Positions 1 to 8,637 of a DNA stretch of 64,000 nt are shown here, in pieces (position 1 is the first letter of the stretch; each line of letters starts with the position of its first letter). The DNA comes from CAIWHR01 sp963816925 (GTDB taxonomy: Bacteria; Pseudomonadota; Gammaproteobacteria; Burkholderiales; Casimicrobiaceae). The notes beneath the pieces were generated by a model. It saw nothing but the letters and a program-made list of their open reading frames with translations, did no database searches and was not told where the DNA came from. The translations under genes and the position numbers were made by a program. The stretch lies in NCBI GenBank assembly GCA_963816925.1, contig CAWFMY010000001.1, forward strand, positions 62,001 through 126,000, written 5' to 3'.

Positions 1-372
1 TTCCTTCGGCCCGCGCCAGGCCGCGCCCATGCAAAAGCGAGTCGCGCCCTGCGCCTTCGCCGCGCGCGCCGCGGCGAGGACCGCGGACAACTCGACCAGC
101 CCCTCGTCGTCGACGCCGGTGTGGTAGCGCTTCGCCTGCGGGCAGTAGCCGCAATCCTCGGGACAGCCGCCCGTCTTGATCGACAGCAGCGTGGAAAGCT
201 GCACCGCGTTCGGCGGGTGATGCTCGCGATGCACCTGCTGGGCGCGGAACAGGAGCTCGGGAAACGGCAGCGCGAACAGCGCCTCGATTGCCGGCACCGT
301 CCACCTCGGGGGTGGCGACGCGCCGACCGACCGCGGTCGAGGGCTGTCAATCGTGCGTTCGACGGATGGCAT
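1..372 (-). CDS. bioB: Biotin synthase BioB, N-terminal 124 residues (runs off the left edge)
   Basis: Radical-SAM enzyme that inserts sulfur into dethiobiotin, the last step of biotin synthesis. The first 124 codons are present and the frame is open at base 1. The [4Fe-4S]/SAM cluster motif CPEDCGYC is at residues 70-77, preceded by the conserved STLLSIKTG stretch and followed by PQAKRYHTG. The ATG at 372 was chosen because it is in frame and lies upstream of the family-conserved RWT...LF start region. It gives an extension of about 20 residues compared with the E. coli protein, so a later start cannot be excluded. It is divergent from comF with a short shared upstream region. Confidence 0.93.
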   Translation of the reverse strand, partial: MPSVERTIDSPRPRSVGASPPPRWTVPAIEALFALPFPELLFRAQQVHREHHPPNAVQLSTLLSIKTGGCPEDCGYCPQAKRYHTGVDDEGLVELSAVLAAARAAKAQGATRFCMGAAWRGPKE

Positions 373-430
373 CGCGCGGGCCTCGGGCGTTAAATTGCGT
401 GGAGTTCGTGTGTCGCGGAAGGGTACTCCC

Positions 431-1160
431 TTGTCAAATGGCGCATCGGAAACATTTGACTGCGCGACGCGCATCGCTCGCCAGGCGTTGCCGCAGCGTT
501 GCGAACTGTGCGTGGCAAGGTCCGGCTGCGAACTTCTGTGCGCGGCGTGCGTCGCCGATTTGCCACGCCTGTCGGGCGCGTGCCCGGTTTGCGCGCTCCC
601 GGCGCCCTCGGGCGCGGTCTGCGGCGCGTGTATCGCGCGTCCGCCGCCGTGGTCGCGCGCCGTCGCGGCGCTCGTCTACGCGTTTCCGGTGGACCGGCTG
701 CTGCAGCAATTGAAATACGGAGGCCGCCTCGCCCTTGCCGATTGGGCGGGCACGACGCTGGCCGAGGCAGTCCGGACATCGATCGCCTCGCGTCCGGCGA
801 GCCGCGCGGCCGGACCGGGTCGTCGCATTGCCGCTCGCGCCGTCGCGGCAGCGGGAGCGTGGATTCAACCAGGCGCGCGAAATCGCGGCGCGCGTCGCGC
901 GCGCGGTCGGCTTGCCGCTGGTCGCGCCGCTCGAGCGGATCGCGGGCACCACGCCGCAGGCGGCGCTTGCATGGAAGGAACGCGCAAACAACGTCCGCGG
1001 CGCCTTTGCCGTGGACGGCGACGTGCGCGGCGCGCGCATCGCGCTCGTCGACGACGTGATGACCACCGGCGCCACGCTCGCCGAGGCCACCCGCACGCTG
1101 ACGCGCGCCGGCGCGGCCGACGTCGAGTGCTGGGTCGTCGCGCGCACGTTGCGTGCGTGA
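431..1160 (+). CDS. comF: ComF-family phosphoribosyltransferase-like protein, broken by one frameshift
   Basis: Competence-associated PRTase-fold protein of about 240 residues. The N-terminal part carries the zinc-ribbon cysteines (CELC, CAAC, CPVC) and the family block QLKYGGR. The C-terminal part, in the next frame, carries RERGFNQA and the PRPP-binding loop VDDVMTTGAT. The two halves join between about 790 and 815 by skipping one base, for example one G in gcggcc. No ATG starts the frame close to the first CxxC, so the TTG at 431 is a guess; an in-frame ATG lies at 353. The stop is at 1158-1160 and trmL follows. Known family role: DNA uptake. Activity here depends on whether the break is real. 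Confidence 0.8.
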
Positions 1161-1200
1161 CACGGTTGAGCGATCGACGCGCAACGTATACGCTCGACCC

Positions 1201-1674
1201 ATGTTTGCCGTCGTCCTCGTCCGTCCCGAAATTCCGCCGAACACCGGCAACGTCATCCGGCTCACCGCCAATACGGCGACCGACCTGCATCTCGTCGAGC
1301 CGCTGGGCTTCCGGATGGACGACCGTGAATTGAAGCGCGCGGGCCTCGACTACCACGAGTACGCGCGCGTTCGCGTGCACCGCGATTTTGCCGCCTGCCG
1401 CGCCGCGCTCGACGCACCGGCGCCACGGCGCTGGTTCGCGTTCACCACGAGCGGCGCCGCGTCGTTGTACGACGCCCGCTTCGCCGCGGGGGACGTGCTC
1501 GTCTTCGGCTGCGAAACGTCGGGGTTGCCGGAGGATGTCGTCGCGCAGTTCGCGCCGGCGGCGCGCTTGCGGATTCCGATGCGGCCCGACGTGCGCAGCC
1601 TCAACCTGTCGAACGCCGTCGCCGTCGCCGTCTACGAGGCATGGCGGCAGAACGGGTTGCGCGGCGCCGGTTGA
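1201..1674 (+). CDS. trmL: tRNA (cytidine/uridine-34-2'-O)-methyltransferase TrmL
   Basis: SPOUT-class methyltransferase that modifies the wobble base of leucine tRNAs. The 157-residue length is typical for the family. Family motifs are RPEIPPNTGNVIRL at the N-terminus, the middle loop FGCETSGLP and the C-terminal knot segment RSLNLSNAVAVAVYE. The ATG at 1201 directly precedes the conserved FAVVLVRPEIP start, although the frame is open a little further upstream. It follows comF by about 40 bp and converges on the prolyl oligopeptidase gene, whose stop is 7 bp away. Confidence 0.94.
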   Translation: MFAVVLVRPEIPPNTGNVIRLTANTATDLHLVEPLGFRMDDRELKRAGLDYHEYARVRVHRDFAACRAALDAPAPRRWFAFTTSGAASLYDARFAAGDVLVFGCETSGLPEDVVAQFAPAARLRIPMRPDVRSLNLSNAVAVAVYEAWRQNGLRGAG

Positions 1675-1680
1675 GGTCCG

Positions 1681-3810
1681 CTACTTCGCCGCAGCCGCGG
1701 GAGCCGCGTTCATCCCCAGCGCGTTCATGACGAACCGCAGCTCGTAGTCGCGATCGATCACCCGCTGCTGCGGCGTCTTGCCGGTGCCGTGCCCGCTGTC
1801 GAAGTCCATGTACAGCAGGAACGGCGAGACCTGTCCGGGGTTGTTCTGCACCGCCGCCACGAACTTCTTCGCGTGCAGCGGATCGACGCGCGAGTCGTAC
1901 TCGCCGGCGACGACCAGCGTCTCCGGCATGTTCACGCCCTGCCGCACGTTCTGGTACGGCGAATACCGGAGGATCCAGCGGAAGTCCTCGGCGCGGTCGG
2001 GATCGCCATACTCGGGAATCCAGTACCGCGCGATCAGGAACTTGTGGTAGCGCACCATGTCGAGGAGCGGCACCTGGCAGATCGCCGCGCGGAAAAGGTC
2101 GGGTCGCTGCGTCAGCAATGCGCCAACCGTGAGTCCGCCGTTGCTCCCGCCTTCCACCGCGAGCTTCGCCGGCTGCGTGTATTTCTCGGCGATCAGCCAG
2201 TCGGCGACGGCGACCATGTCGTCGAACGTGTTCTGCTTCCGCGCGAACATCGCCTGCTCGTGCCAGGTCTCGCCGTATTCGGAACCGCCGCGCACCCCGG
2301 CGTCGACGAACACGCCGCCGCGGCTGATGAAGGGATACCAGCCGCCCACGTAGTACGGCTCGACCGCGATGTTGAAGCCGCCGTAGCCGGCCAGCAGCGT
2401 CGGATTCGCTGCCGTCCTGCTTCAGGTCCTTGCGATGGACGATGAACACGGGGATCTTCGCGCCGTCCTTCGCGGTCACATAGACCCGCTTCGAGACGAA
2501 CGACGAGGCATCGAGCGGCGCGTCGTCCTGCCAGACGAGCTTCCACGCGAACGCGTCGCCCGCGAGCGCGTACAGCGAAGGCGGCATGGTGTGCGCCGCG
2601 AGTCCCGCGTAGGCCGTATCCGTGTCGAGATCGTAGGCGAGGCTCGACACGCTGCCGAATACGGGCGGCACGAGATCGCGAAGACGCTTGCCGTCGAGGC
2701 CGTAGAGCGAGAGTCGGGAAAGCACGTCTTCCCGGTCGCGCACGACGATCCCGGTGCGCGTGACGGCGACTTCGTCGAGCACCGTCTTGCCCTTCCGGAA
2801 TCAGCGTCGTCCAATCGGCGAATTCGGGGTTCGCGTAGCTCGCCGCCATCAATTTCCAGTTCGGCGCGTCGCGGTTGGTGCGAAAGTAGATGCGGTCCTT
2901 GCGGAAGGTCGCATCCGCCTGGAACTTGTCGCTCGTGTAGATCGTCCGCGGCTCGGCGGTCGACCCGACGGGCCGGATGCGGATCGTGTTCGACCAGAAA
3001 TCGCCGGTCTCGAACACCGTGTACGGCGCGTCCTCCGGTTCGTAGACCTGGCACCAGTTCTTCGCGTCGTCCATCTTGATCAGCAATTCGTCGGTCGCCC
3101 GGTCCGCGCCGAGCCGGTGGCGATAGCAGCGATGCGGCTCCTGCCGCGCGTCCGATTCCGGCGTGCGCGGCGAGACGAACGCGAACGCCTCGTCACGCGC
3201 CCAGCTGAACGACGCGCAGGCCGTTGATCGTGGGGCCGATCTGCGCGCCGGTCGTCGTGTCGATGATGCGGAAATCCTGGATCTCCGACCCGCGGGCGTA
3301 GATGCCGACCGCGGCGCGCGTGGCGTCGCGATTCGGGACCACCGAACCGATCTTCGTCTTGCCGGACGGATCGATGACCATCGGGTCGACGAGCAGCACT
3401 TCCTTGCCGTCGATCCGGGTGTAGAGCTTCGCCTGCGGCTCGCCCTTTTTCGCGCGCTGGAAGAATTCGCGACCGTGCTTGAAGAGCGGCGGGTAGGTGC
3501 GGTCGCGATCGTAGTTGCGCGCGATCTCCTCGCGCATCCCCGGGAACGCCGGCGCGCTGCGGTCGAGATAGTTCAAGGTTGCCGCGTGCTGCGCGCGGCT
3601 CCAGGCCTCGACGCTCGCGTCCTTGCCGTTCTCGAGCCACCGAAAACGATCGGTCAGCGTGACGCCGTGCAGCGTCTCGACCACGGGGCGCTCCGGCGTC
3701 GCCGGCGGAAAGAACACGGGGTCGGCGCCCCTCGAGTCGTCGCTCATCGTGCAAAGCCACGACGCCGCGACAACGGACACGACGAAAACCTGCGTTCGGA
3801 TTCCAGCCAT
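1681..3810 (-). CDS. Secreted prolyl oligopeptidase family serine peptidase (S9A), three frameshifts
   Basis: A beta-propeller plus alpha/beta-hydrolase peptidase that cleaves short proline-containing peptides. The start has a hydrophobic leader (VFVVSVVAASWLC), so export is likely. The propeller entry is marked by FRWLENG. The catalytic domain shows the nucleophile motif GGSNGG, the Asp motif GEYDSRVDPLH and the His motif DSGHGTG. The gene is spread over three frames with breaks near 3205-3215, 2790 and 2407; the order returns to the first frame at the end. Each break requires skipping one base. At 2790 the extra base falls in a GGG run. Joined, the protein is about 700 residues, normal for the family. 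Either assembly indels or a decayed gene would look like this. Confidence 0.85.
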
Positions 3811-3825
3811 TTCATCTCCAGTCGA

Positions 3826-4842
3826 TCAGGTGCCTTCCGCTCTCGGCTCGCGTCGCAGCAGCGCGAGAACCGCGTCGCGGGGCGACAGGTTTTCGTACAG
3901 CACGCGACACACCGCGTCGACGATCGGCATCTCGATGCCGTGGTGGCGCGACAGGACGTGCGCCGCGCGCGCGGCCGCGACGCCTTCGGCCACGTGGCCC
4001 AATTCCGCCAGCGCCTGCGTCAGCGAGAGTCCCCGGGCCAGCGCGAGGCCGACGCGCCGGTTGCGCGAAAGATCGCCGGTGCAGGTGAGCACGAGGTCGC
4101 CGAGGCCCGCGAGCCCCATCAGCGTGTCCCGCCTGCCGCCGACCACCGCGGACAACCGCCCCATTTCCGCGAGCCCCCGCGTGATCAGCGCAGCGCGCGC
4201 GTTGTGGCCGAAGCCCAGTCCATCGCTTGCGCCGGCGGCGATCGCGAGGACGTTCTTCACGGCGCCACCGACTTCGACGCCCGCGATGTCGTCGCTTTCG
4301 TAGGCGCGCAGCGTGTCGGCGCGCAGCAGCGACGCGACCTGCGCCGCAAGCGCCGGATCGGTGGCCGCCACGGCGACCGCCGTCGGCAGTGCGCGCGCAA
4401 CCTCCACCGCGAAGCTCGGCCCCGAGACGATGCCGACCGGCGCCGGCCAGCGCGGCCCGAGCACCTGATGCGCCAACGCCACGCCTGCCGGCAGCGCAGC
4501 CGACGGCTGCACCTCGACAAAGCCCTTCGACAGCCACACGAGCGGCGCGCGCGCGCCGAGGCGGGCGAGTTCGTCGGCGAGGCCGGACAGCGCGGCGATG
4601 GGCGTGCCGGCGATGAGCAGGTCGGCGCGCGCCGCGGCCGCGTAATCGGCGCTGACGGCCAGGGCATCCGGCAACGCGACGCCGGGAAGGTAACGCTCGT
4701 TGCTGCGCGCGGCGGCAATCGCGCTGGCGCGCGCGTCGTCGCGCGCGAAGAGCGTGACGCGCACGTCGTCGCGGCGGGCGAGATGCGCGGCAAGCGCCGT
4801 TCCCCACGCGCCCGCGCCCAGGACGGCAATCCTCATGGTCAT
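3826..4842 (-). CDS. gpsA: Glycerol-3-phosphate dehydrogenase [NAD(P)+]
   Basis: Cytosolic enzyme that reduces dihydroxyacetone phosphate to sn-glycerol-3-phosphate for phospholipid synthesis. The N-terminal Rossmann motif is GAGAWGTALA. Other family blocks are LSKGF, GPSFAVEVA, the catalytic-lysine segment GAVKNVLAIAAG and DLVLTCTG. Length is 338 residues, as expected. Two in-frame ATGs (4842 and 4836) are possible starts and neither has a clear Shine-Dalgarno. It lies directly downstream of the SH3-protein, secB, grxC and rhodanese series on the same strand, a common betaproteobacterial order in which gpsA follows secB. Confidence 0.96.
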   Translation of the reverse strand: MTMRIAVLGAGAWGTALAAHLARRDDVRVTLFARDDARASAIAAARSNERYLPGVALPDALAVSADYAAAARADLLIAGTPIAALSGLADELARLGARAPLVWLSKGFVEVQPSAALPAGVALAHQVLGPRWPAPVGIVSGPSFAVEVARALPTAVAVAATDPALAAQVASLLRADTLRAYESDDIAGVEVGGAVKNVLAIAAGASDGLGFGHNARAALITRGLAEMGRLSAVVGGRRDTLMGLAGLGDLVLTCTGDLSRNRRVGLALARGLSLTQALAELGHVAEGVAAARAAHVLSRHHGIEMPIVDAVCRVLYENLSPRDAVLALLRREPRAEGT

Positions 4843-4867
4843 CGCCGCGACGAAACCGGCCGCGCCC

Positions 4868-5341
4868 TCAGAGCCCGAACACCTGCGTGATGCGGACGAA
4901 CCCGACCTGCCCGTCGCGGTGGCGGACCTTTACCCAGCCCGGCGCGGTGGTGGTCGCCGCCGAGGTCGCCGTCTCGGCGAGATCGAGCAGGACGCTATGC
5001 TCGGCGCGAAACACCAGCGCGGCGTTGTCGTCGGGGTTCGCGCGCACTTCGGCAAGCGGCACGCGCACGACCAGGGTGCGCTTGTCGGCAAGCGACTTTT
5101 TCTCGACCCAACCGATCGTGCCGCCGGCGTCCCGGACCTTGCTCCAGCCCTCGACCGGGACGATCACCTCGAGCGGCGTGTCGCGGCCGAGGACGAACAG
5201 CGGTTTCGCCTTGGCGGACGGTGCGTCGTACATCACGGCCGCCGCATCGCCGACGGACCGGTAATCCGCGGCGACGGCGGCAAACGGAAGCGCAAGCATC
5301 CCCCACGCGGCAACGGTGAGCGCGGCGCGGCGGGGAATCAC
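4868..5341 (-). CDS. Exported SH3-domain protein
   Basis: A 157-residue protein with an N-terminal signal peptide (hydrophobic AALTVAAWGMLALPF, then AVAADY). Two bacterial-SH3-like repeats follow: one around GWSKVRDAGGTIGWVEKKSL and one around PGWVKVRHRDGQVGFVRI. Such proteins usually sit in the periplasm and bind peptidoglycan or act as scaffolds; the specific role is unknown. The GTG at 5341 was chosen because it places the signal peptide at the N-terminus and lies just after the secB stop. It is between secB and gpsA on the same strand and is probably co-transcribed with them. Confidence 0.8.
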   Translation of the reverse strand: MIPRRAALTVAAWGMLALPFAAVAADYRSVGDAAAVMYDAPSAKAKPLFVLGRDTPLEVIVPVEGWSKVRDAGGTIGWVEKKSLADKRTLVVRVPLAEVRANPDDNAALVFRAEHSVLLDLAETATSAATTTAPGWVKVRHRDGQVGFVRITQVFGL

Positions 5342-5349
5342 TTTTGCCC

Positions 5350-5832
5350 CTAGTTCGCGGCCGTGGCGGGCGCCGGCTGCTGCATCTGCTCGAGCTGCTG
5401 CTGGTACAGCGCCTCGAAATTGATCGGCGCGAGATGCACGGGCGGAAAGCCGGCGCGGCCGACCATGTCCGCAAGCGTCTCTCGCAGGTAGGGAAACAGC
5501 ACATTCGGGCAATTGATCGCGATCACCGGCTGCAGATGCTCGGGCGGGAGGCCGCGGATGGTGAAGATTCCCGCCTGCGACGCCTCGACCAGAAATAGCG
5601 TTCGGTCGCTGGTCTTGGCAGTCAGCGTGATGGTAAGCACACACTCGTACATGTCGGGCTCGATCTGCTCGCCGCGCGTGCGGAGGCCGACCTCGACCTG
5701 GGGCTGCTCGGTGGTCTTGAACGACTGCGGGGAGCCCGGGCACTCGAGCGACAGGTCCTTGACGTAGATCTTGTCGATCGAGAACGCGACCGCGCTGTCG
5801 GCGCCGGGAATGGGTTGCTGGATTTCGGCCAT
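5350..5832 (-). CDS. secB: Protein-export chaperone SecB
   Basis: Homotetrameric chaperone that keeps preproteins unfolded and delivers them to SecA. The 160-residue sequence has the family signatures FSIDKIYVKDLSLE near the N-terminus, INCPNVLFPYLRE and the C-terminal PINFEALYQQQ. The ATG at 5832 is preceded by a purine-rich GAAGGAAG ribosome-binding region; an ATG 18 codons upstream is in frame but unlikely. It neighbours grxC and a rhodanese upstream and gpsA downstream, the classic secB neighbourhood in beta- and gammaproteobacteria. Confidence 0.96.
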   Translation of the reverse strand: MAEIQQPIPGADSAVAFSIDKIYVKDLSLECPGSPQSFKTTEQPQVEVGLRTRGEQIEPDMYECVLTITLTAKTSDRTLFLVEASQAGIFTIRGLPPEHLQPVIAINCPNVLFPYLRETLADMVGRAGFPPVHLAPINFEALYQQQLEQMQQPAPATAAN

Positions 5833-5927
5833 GGTGCTTCCTTCGAATGAGGGCAAACGCGTGATTTTACGCGAGACTCGCACCAAGGGCGAACCGGCCC
5901 ATCGATACCCCGCGCAGCCGGACGGCC

Positions 5928-6206
5928 TTATTTGGTCGTGCCGGCAAGCAGCGGGGCGAGCGCGCCGGCCTGGTCGAGGGCGACGAGATCCTCGTAGCCG
6001 CCGACATGCCTGTCGCCGATATAGATCTGGGGCACGGTGCGCCGGCCCGTCTTCTTCATCATCGCCACCCGTTCTTCCGGGTCGAGGTCGACGCGGACCT
6101 TCGCGATGTCGGTGACGCCCCGGGCATCCAGGAAGCGCTCGGCGCGGACGCAGAATGGGCAGTTCGCCGTCGTGTACATCGTGATGGTCGGCGCGCCGTC
6201 CGCCAC
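5928..6206 (-). CDS. grxC: Glutaredoxin 3
   Basis: Small glutathione-dependent oxidoreductase that reduces disulfides in the cytoplasm. The active-site motif CPFC lies at about residues 17-20, followed by RAERFLDARG. The cis-proline segment RTVPQIYIGDRHVGGYEDL binds glutathione. Length is 92 residues. It starts immediately downstream of the rhodanese gene (1 bp gap) and precedes secB, so rhodanese, glutaredoxin and SecB are probably one transcript. Confidence 0.95.
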   Translation of the reverse strand: MADGAPTITMYTTANCPFCVRAERFLDARGVTDIAKVRVDLDPEERVAMMKKTGRRTVPQIYIGDRHVGGYEDLVALDQAGALAPLLAGTTK

Positions 6207-6207
6207 G

Positions 6208-6633
6208 TCATTTCTCCACGGGCAGCCCGTCTTTTTTCCACGCGAGGATGCCGCCCTGGAGACTGTAGACCTCCTGGAATCCGGCCTTCGTCAGCACGCC
6301 GGCCGCGGAGCTGCTCTTTCGCCCGCTGTCACAGTAGGCGACGACCGGGCGCGACACCATCTTGGCGAGCTCCGACGTCCGGCCCGCGAGCTGCGACAGC
6401 GGGATGTGGAGGGCCCCGGGCAACCGTCCGCCTTCGAACTCCTTCGGCTCGCGCACGTCGAGCACCACGGCGTTCCGGCGGTTGATCAGCAGCGTTGCCT
6501 CGGCGCTGGAGACGTCCTTCACGGGCGAGAAGCGGCGGTTCACGAGCGGCCAGAGAAGCATTCCGCCGGACAGCAGGAACACGGCGAACAGCATCAAGTG
6601 GTTGGTGTCTTGCAGGAACGACAGGAACGACAT
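6208..6633 (-). CDS. Membrane-anchored rhodanese-like protein
   Basis: A 141-residue protein with one N-terminal membrane segment (residues about 10-30) and a single rhodanese domain. The active-site loop is YCDSGRKSS, where the cysteine would carry a persulfide; the domain also shows VVLDVREPKEF. The rhodanese domain should face the cytoplasm or periplasm depending on insertion, which cannot be decided here. The ATG at 6633 is the start that places the membrane helix at the N-terminus. It lies first in the run with grxC and secB and is divergent from gpmI. Confidence 0.9.
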   Translation of the reverse strand: MSFLSFLQDTNHLMLFAVFLLSGGMLLWPLVNRRFSPVKDVSSAEATLLINRRNAVVLDVREPKEFEGGRLPGALHIPLSQLAGRTSELAKMVSRPVVAYCDSGRKSSSAAGVLTKAGFQEVYSLQGGILAWKKDGLPVEK

Positions 6634-6762
6634 GAGACGCCCGGATTCGAGGTGGACAAAGGTAAAATGATAACGCACGGCTACGAAAGGGTCCGGCGCG
6701 CGGCCCCGGCGCAGCAGCGTCGGAATCGCGCGCGCACGCTCGCCACCGCCTGCCCCGCCAAG

Positions 6763-8322
6763 ATGACTTCCGCCGCCAAGCCCGCCGTCCGACCGGTCGT
6801 CCTGCTGATCCTCGACGGGTTCGGTTGCCGTCCGGACGCGCCGGACAACGCGATCACGCAGGCGCGCATGCCGAACTGGAATCGCCTCGTCGCTTCGTGC
6901 CCGCATGCGTCGATCGACGCGTCGGAGCTCGACGTCGGGCTGCCGCAGGGGCAGATGGGCAACTCCGAAGTCGGGCATCTCAACATCGGCGCGGGTCGCG
7001 TCGTCTACCAGGACTTCACGCGCATCGACCGGGCGATCGCGACGGGTGAATTCGCGCGCAATCCGGTGCTGACGGACGCCGTCGCGCTCGCCAGGGCCAA
7101 CGGGTCAGCGGTCCACGTGCTGGGGCTCGCCTCACCCGGAGGCGTCCACAGCCACGAGCGGCAGATCGCCGCGATGGTGGAGCTCGCCGCGGCCGGCGGC
7201 GCGCCGCGCGTTCTCGTCCACGCCTTCCTCGACGGCCGCGACACGCCGCCGAAGAGCGCGGGCGCCTCGCTCGGCTTCCTGGGCGCCGTGTGCGCGAAAC
7301 TCGCCGGCGCCCGCATTGCGTCGATCTGCGGCCGCTATTACGCCATGGACCGGGACAAGCGCTGGGAGCGCGTGGCGACCGCCTACGATTTGCTCGTCGA
7401 CGGCCGCGCGGACTTCAGCGCGCCCACGGCGCAGACCGCGCTCGACGCGGCCTACGCCCGCGGCGAGACCGACGAATTCGTCAAGGCCACCGCGATCCTC
7501 GATGGCGAGGGCCGTCCGGCGACGATGGCCGACGGGGACGTCGTCGTGTTCATGAACTTCCGCGCGGACCGCGCCCGGGAGATCACCCGCGCGCTCACCG
7601 ATCCGGCCTTCGACGGCTTTCCGCGCAAGCGCGTGCCGCGCCTCGCGCGCTATGTCTGCCTCACGAGCTACGGCGACGAGTTCGCGCACCTGCCCGCGGC
7701 CTTCGCCCCCCAGTCGGTCGCCAACACCTTCGGCGAGTACCTGGCGAAACGGGGCCTTGCCCAGCTGCGCATCGCCGAGACCGAGAAGTACGCGCACGTC
7801 ACGTATTTCTTCAGCGGCGGCGTCGAGGCCGTCTATCCCGGCGAGGACCGCGTTCTCGTGCCGTCGCCGCGGGTCGCCACCTACGACCTCCAACCCGAGA
7901 TGAGCGCGGGAGAGGTGACCGACAAGCTCGTCGCCGCCATCGCCAGCGGAAAGTACGACGCGATCGTCTGCAATTACGCCAACGGCGACATGGTCGGCCA
8001 CACCGGCGATCTCGAGGCCGCGAAGCGGGCGGTGGAGACCCTCGACGTCTGCATCGGCCGCGTGGTCGAGGCGGCGCGCGGCGCCGGCGGCGAAGTCCTG
8101 ATCACGGCGGACCACGGCAACGCCGAGCAGATGTACGACGCCGCGACCGGCCAGCCGCACACGGCCCACACGCTGAACCGGGTTCCCTGCGTGTACGCGG
8201 GTCGCGCGGCGGCGATGGCGCCGGGCGGCGCGCTGCAGGACATCGCCCCCACGCTTCTCGCGATGATGGGGCTCCCGGCGCCGCCGGAAATGACCGGCCA
8301 TTCGCTGCTGACCTTCCGGTAA
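6763..8322 (+). CDS. gpmI: 2,3-bisphosphoglycerate-independent phosphoglycerate mutase
   Basis: Manganese-dependent glycolytic enzyme interconverting 3- and 2-phosphoglycerate. It has the alkaline-phosphatase-superfamily start LLILDGFG, the phosphoserine motif MGNSEVGHLNIGAGR with Ser68 as nucleophile, HVLGLASPGGVHSH, the metal-binding NFRADRAREI and the C-terminal ADHGNAEQM. Length is 519 residues, as expected. The ATG at 6763 places the conserved core about 10 residues in; the frame is open far upstream but overlaps the divergent rhodanese gene. It is followed after a 315-bp gap by the processing protease. Confidence 0.96.
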   Translation: MTSAAKPAVRPVVLLILDGFGCRPDAPDNAITQARMPNWNRLVASCPHASIDASELDVGLPQGQMGNSEVGHLNIGAGRVVYQDFTRIDRAIATGEFARNPVLTDAVALARANGSAVHVLGLASPGGVHSHERQIAAMVELAAAGGAPRVLVHAFLDGRDTPPKSAGASLGFLGAVCAKLAGARIASICGRYYAMDRDKRWERVATAYDLLVDGRADFSAPTAQTALDAAYARGETDEFVKATAILDGEGRPATMADGDVVVFMNFRADRAREITRALTDPAFDGFPRKRVPRLARYVCLTSYGDEFAHLPAAFAPQSVANTFGEYLAKRGLAQLRIAETEKYAHVTYFFSGGVEAVYPGEDRVLVPSPRVATYDLQPEMSAGEVTDKLVAAIASGKYDAIVCNYANGDMVGHTGDLEAAKRAVETLDVCIGRVVEAARGAGGEVLITADHGNAEQMYDAATGQPHTAHTLNRVPCVYAGRAAAMAPGGALQDIAPTLLAMMGLPAPPEMTGHSLLTFR

Positions 8323-8637
8323 CGTTTTGTATCGAATTCCCTGGCAGGGAAGGCGCAGCAGGGAACTTGCAAGCCTGGTCGTTGCCATACCGGCACCACC
8401 GGAACGCGCCACGTGCGGGGCGAACGAACGTTTCACGCACGCTGGAATCGCGAAACATGGGGGGCCGCCGCCGGTCTGCCCGTTGCCGACGCCCGGCGGG
8501 GGACACGCGGCTGACCATTGATTTCTCCCGTGCCGACCACGACGCTGGCGCAGGGAAACCGGAGGTATACTGTGGCAAATGGATCTGTGGAGCAGGGCAT
8601 TGGCCCCGCCCCGGCTCGGTACGCAAAGGAACCGACG
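8323..8637. other. 315-bp gap between gpmI and the processing protease
   Basis: No credible gene on either strand. The 3' end holds a good -10-like hexamer TATACT at 8566-8571 without a convincing -35 partner, about 67 bp before the protease ATG. In many betaproteobacteria an EnvC/M23 peptidoglycan hydrolase activator sits at this position; no trace of one is visible here. Confidence 0.5.
8566..8571 (+). promoter_or_regulatory. Possible -10 element for the processing-protease gene
   Basis: The hexamer TATACT matches the sigma-70 -10 consensus at five of six positions. It is an AT-rich island in otherwise GC-rich sequence upstream of the S41 peptidase start at 8638. No -35 box with 16-18 bp spacing resembles TTGACA, so this is tentative. 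Confidence 0.3.

Noticed and set aside
121..713. Long open frames on the plus strand over bioB and comF
   Set aside because: They are arginine-rich shadow frames typical of high-GC DNA and show no conserved domain. The same applies to long open frames opposite most genes in this window.
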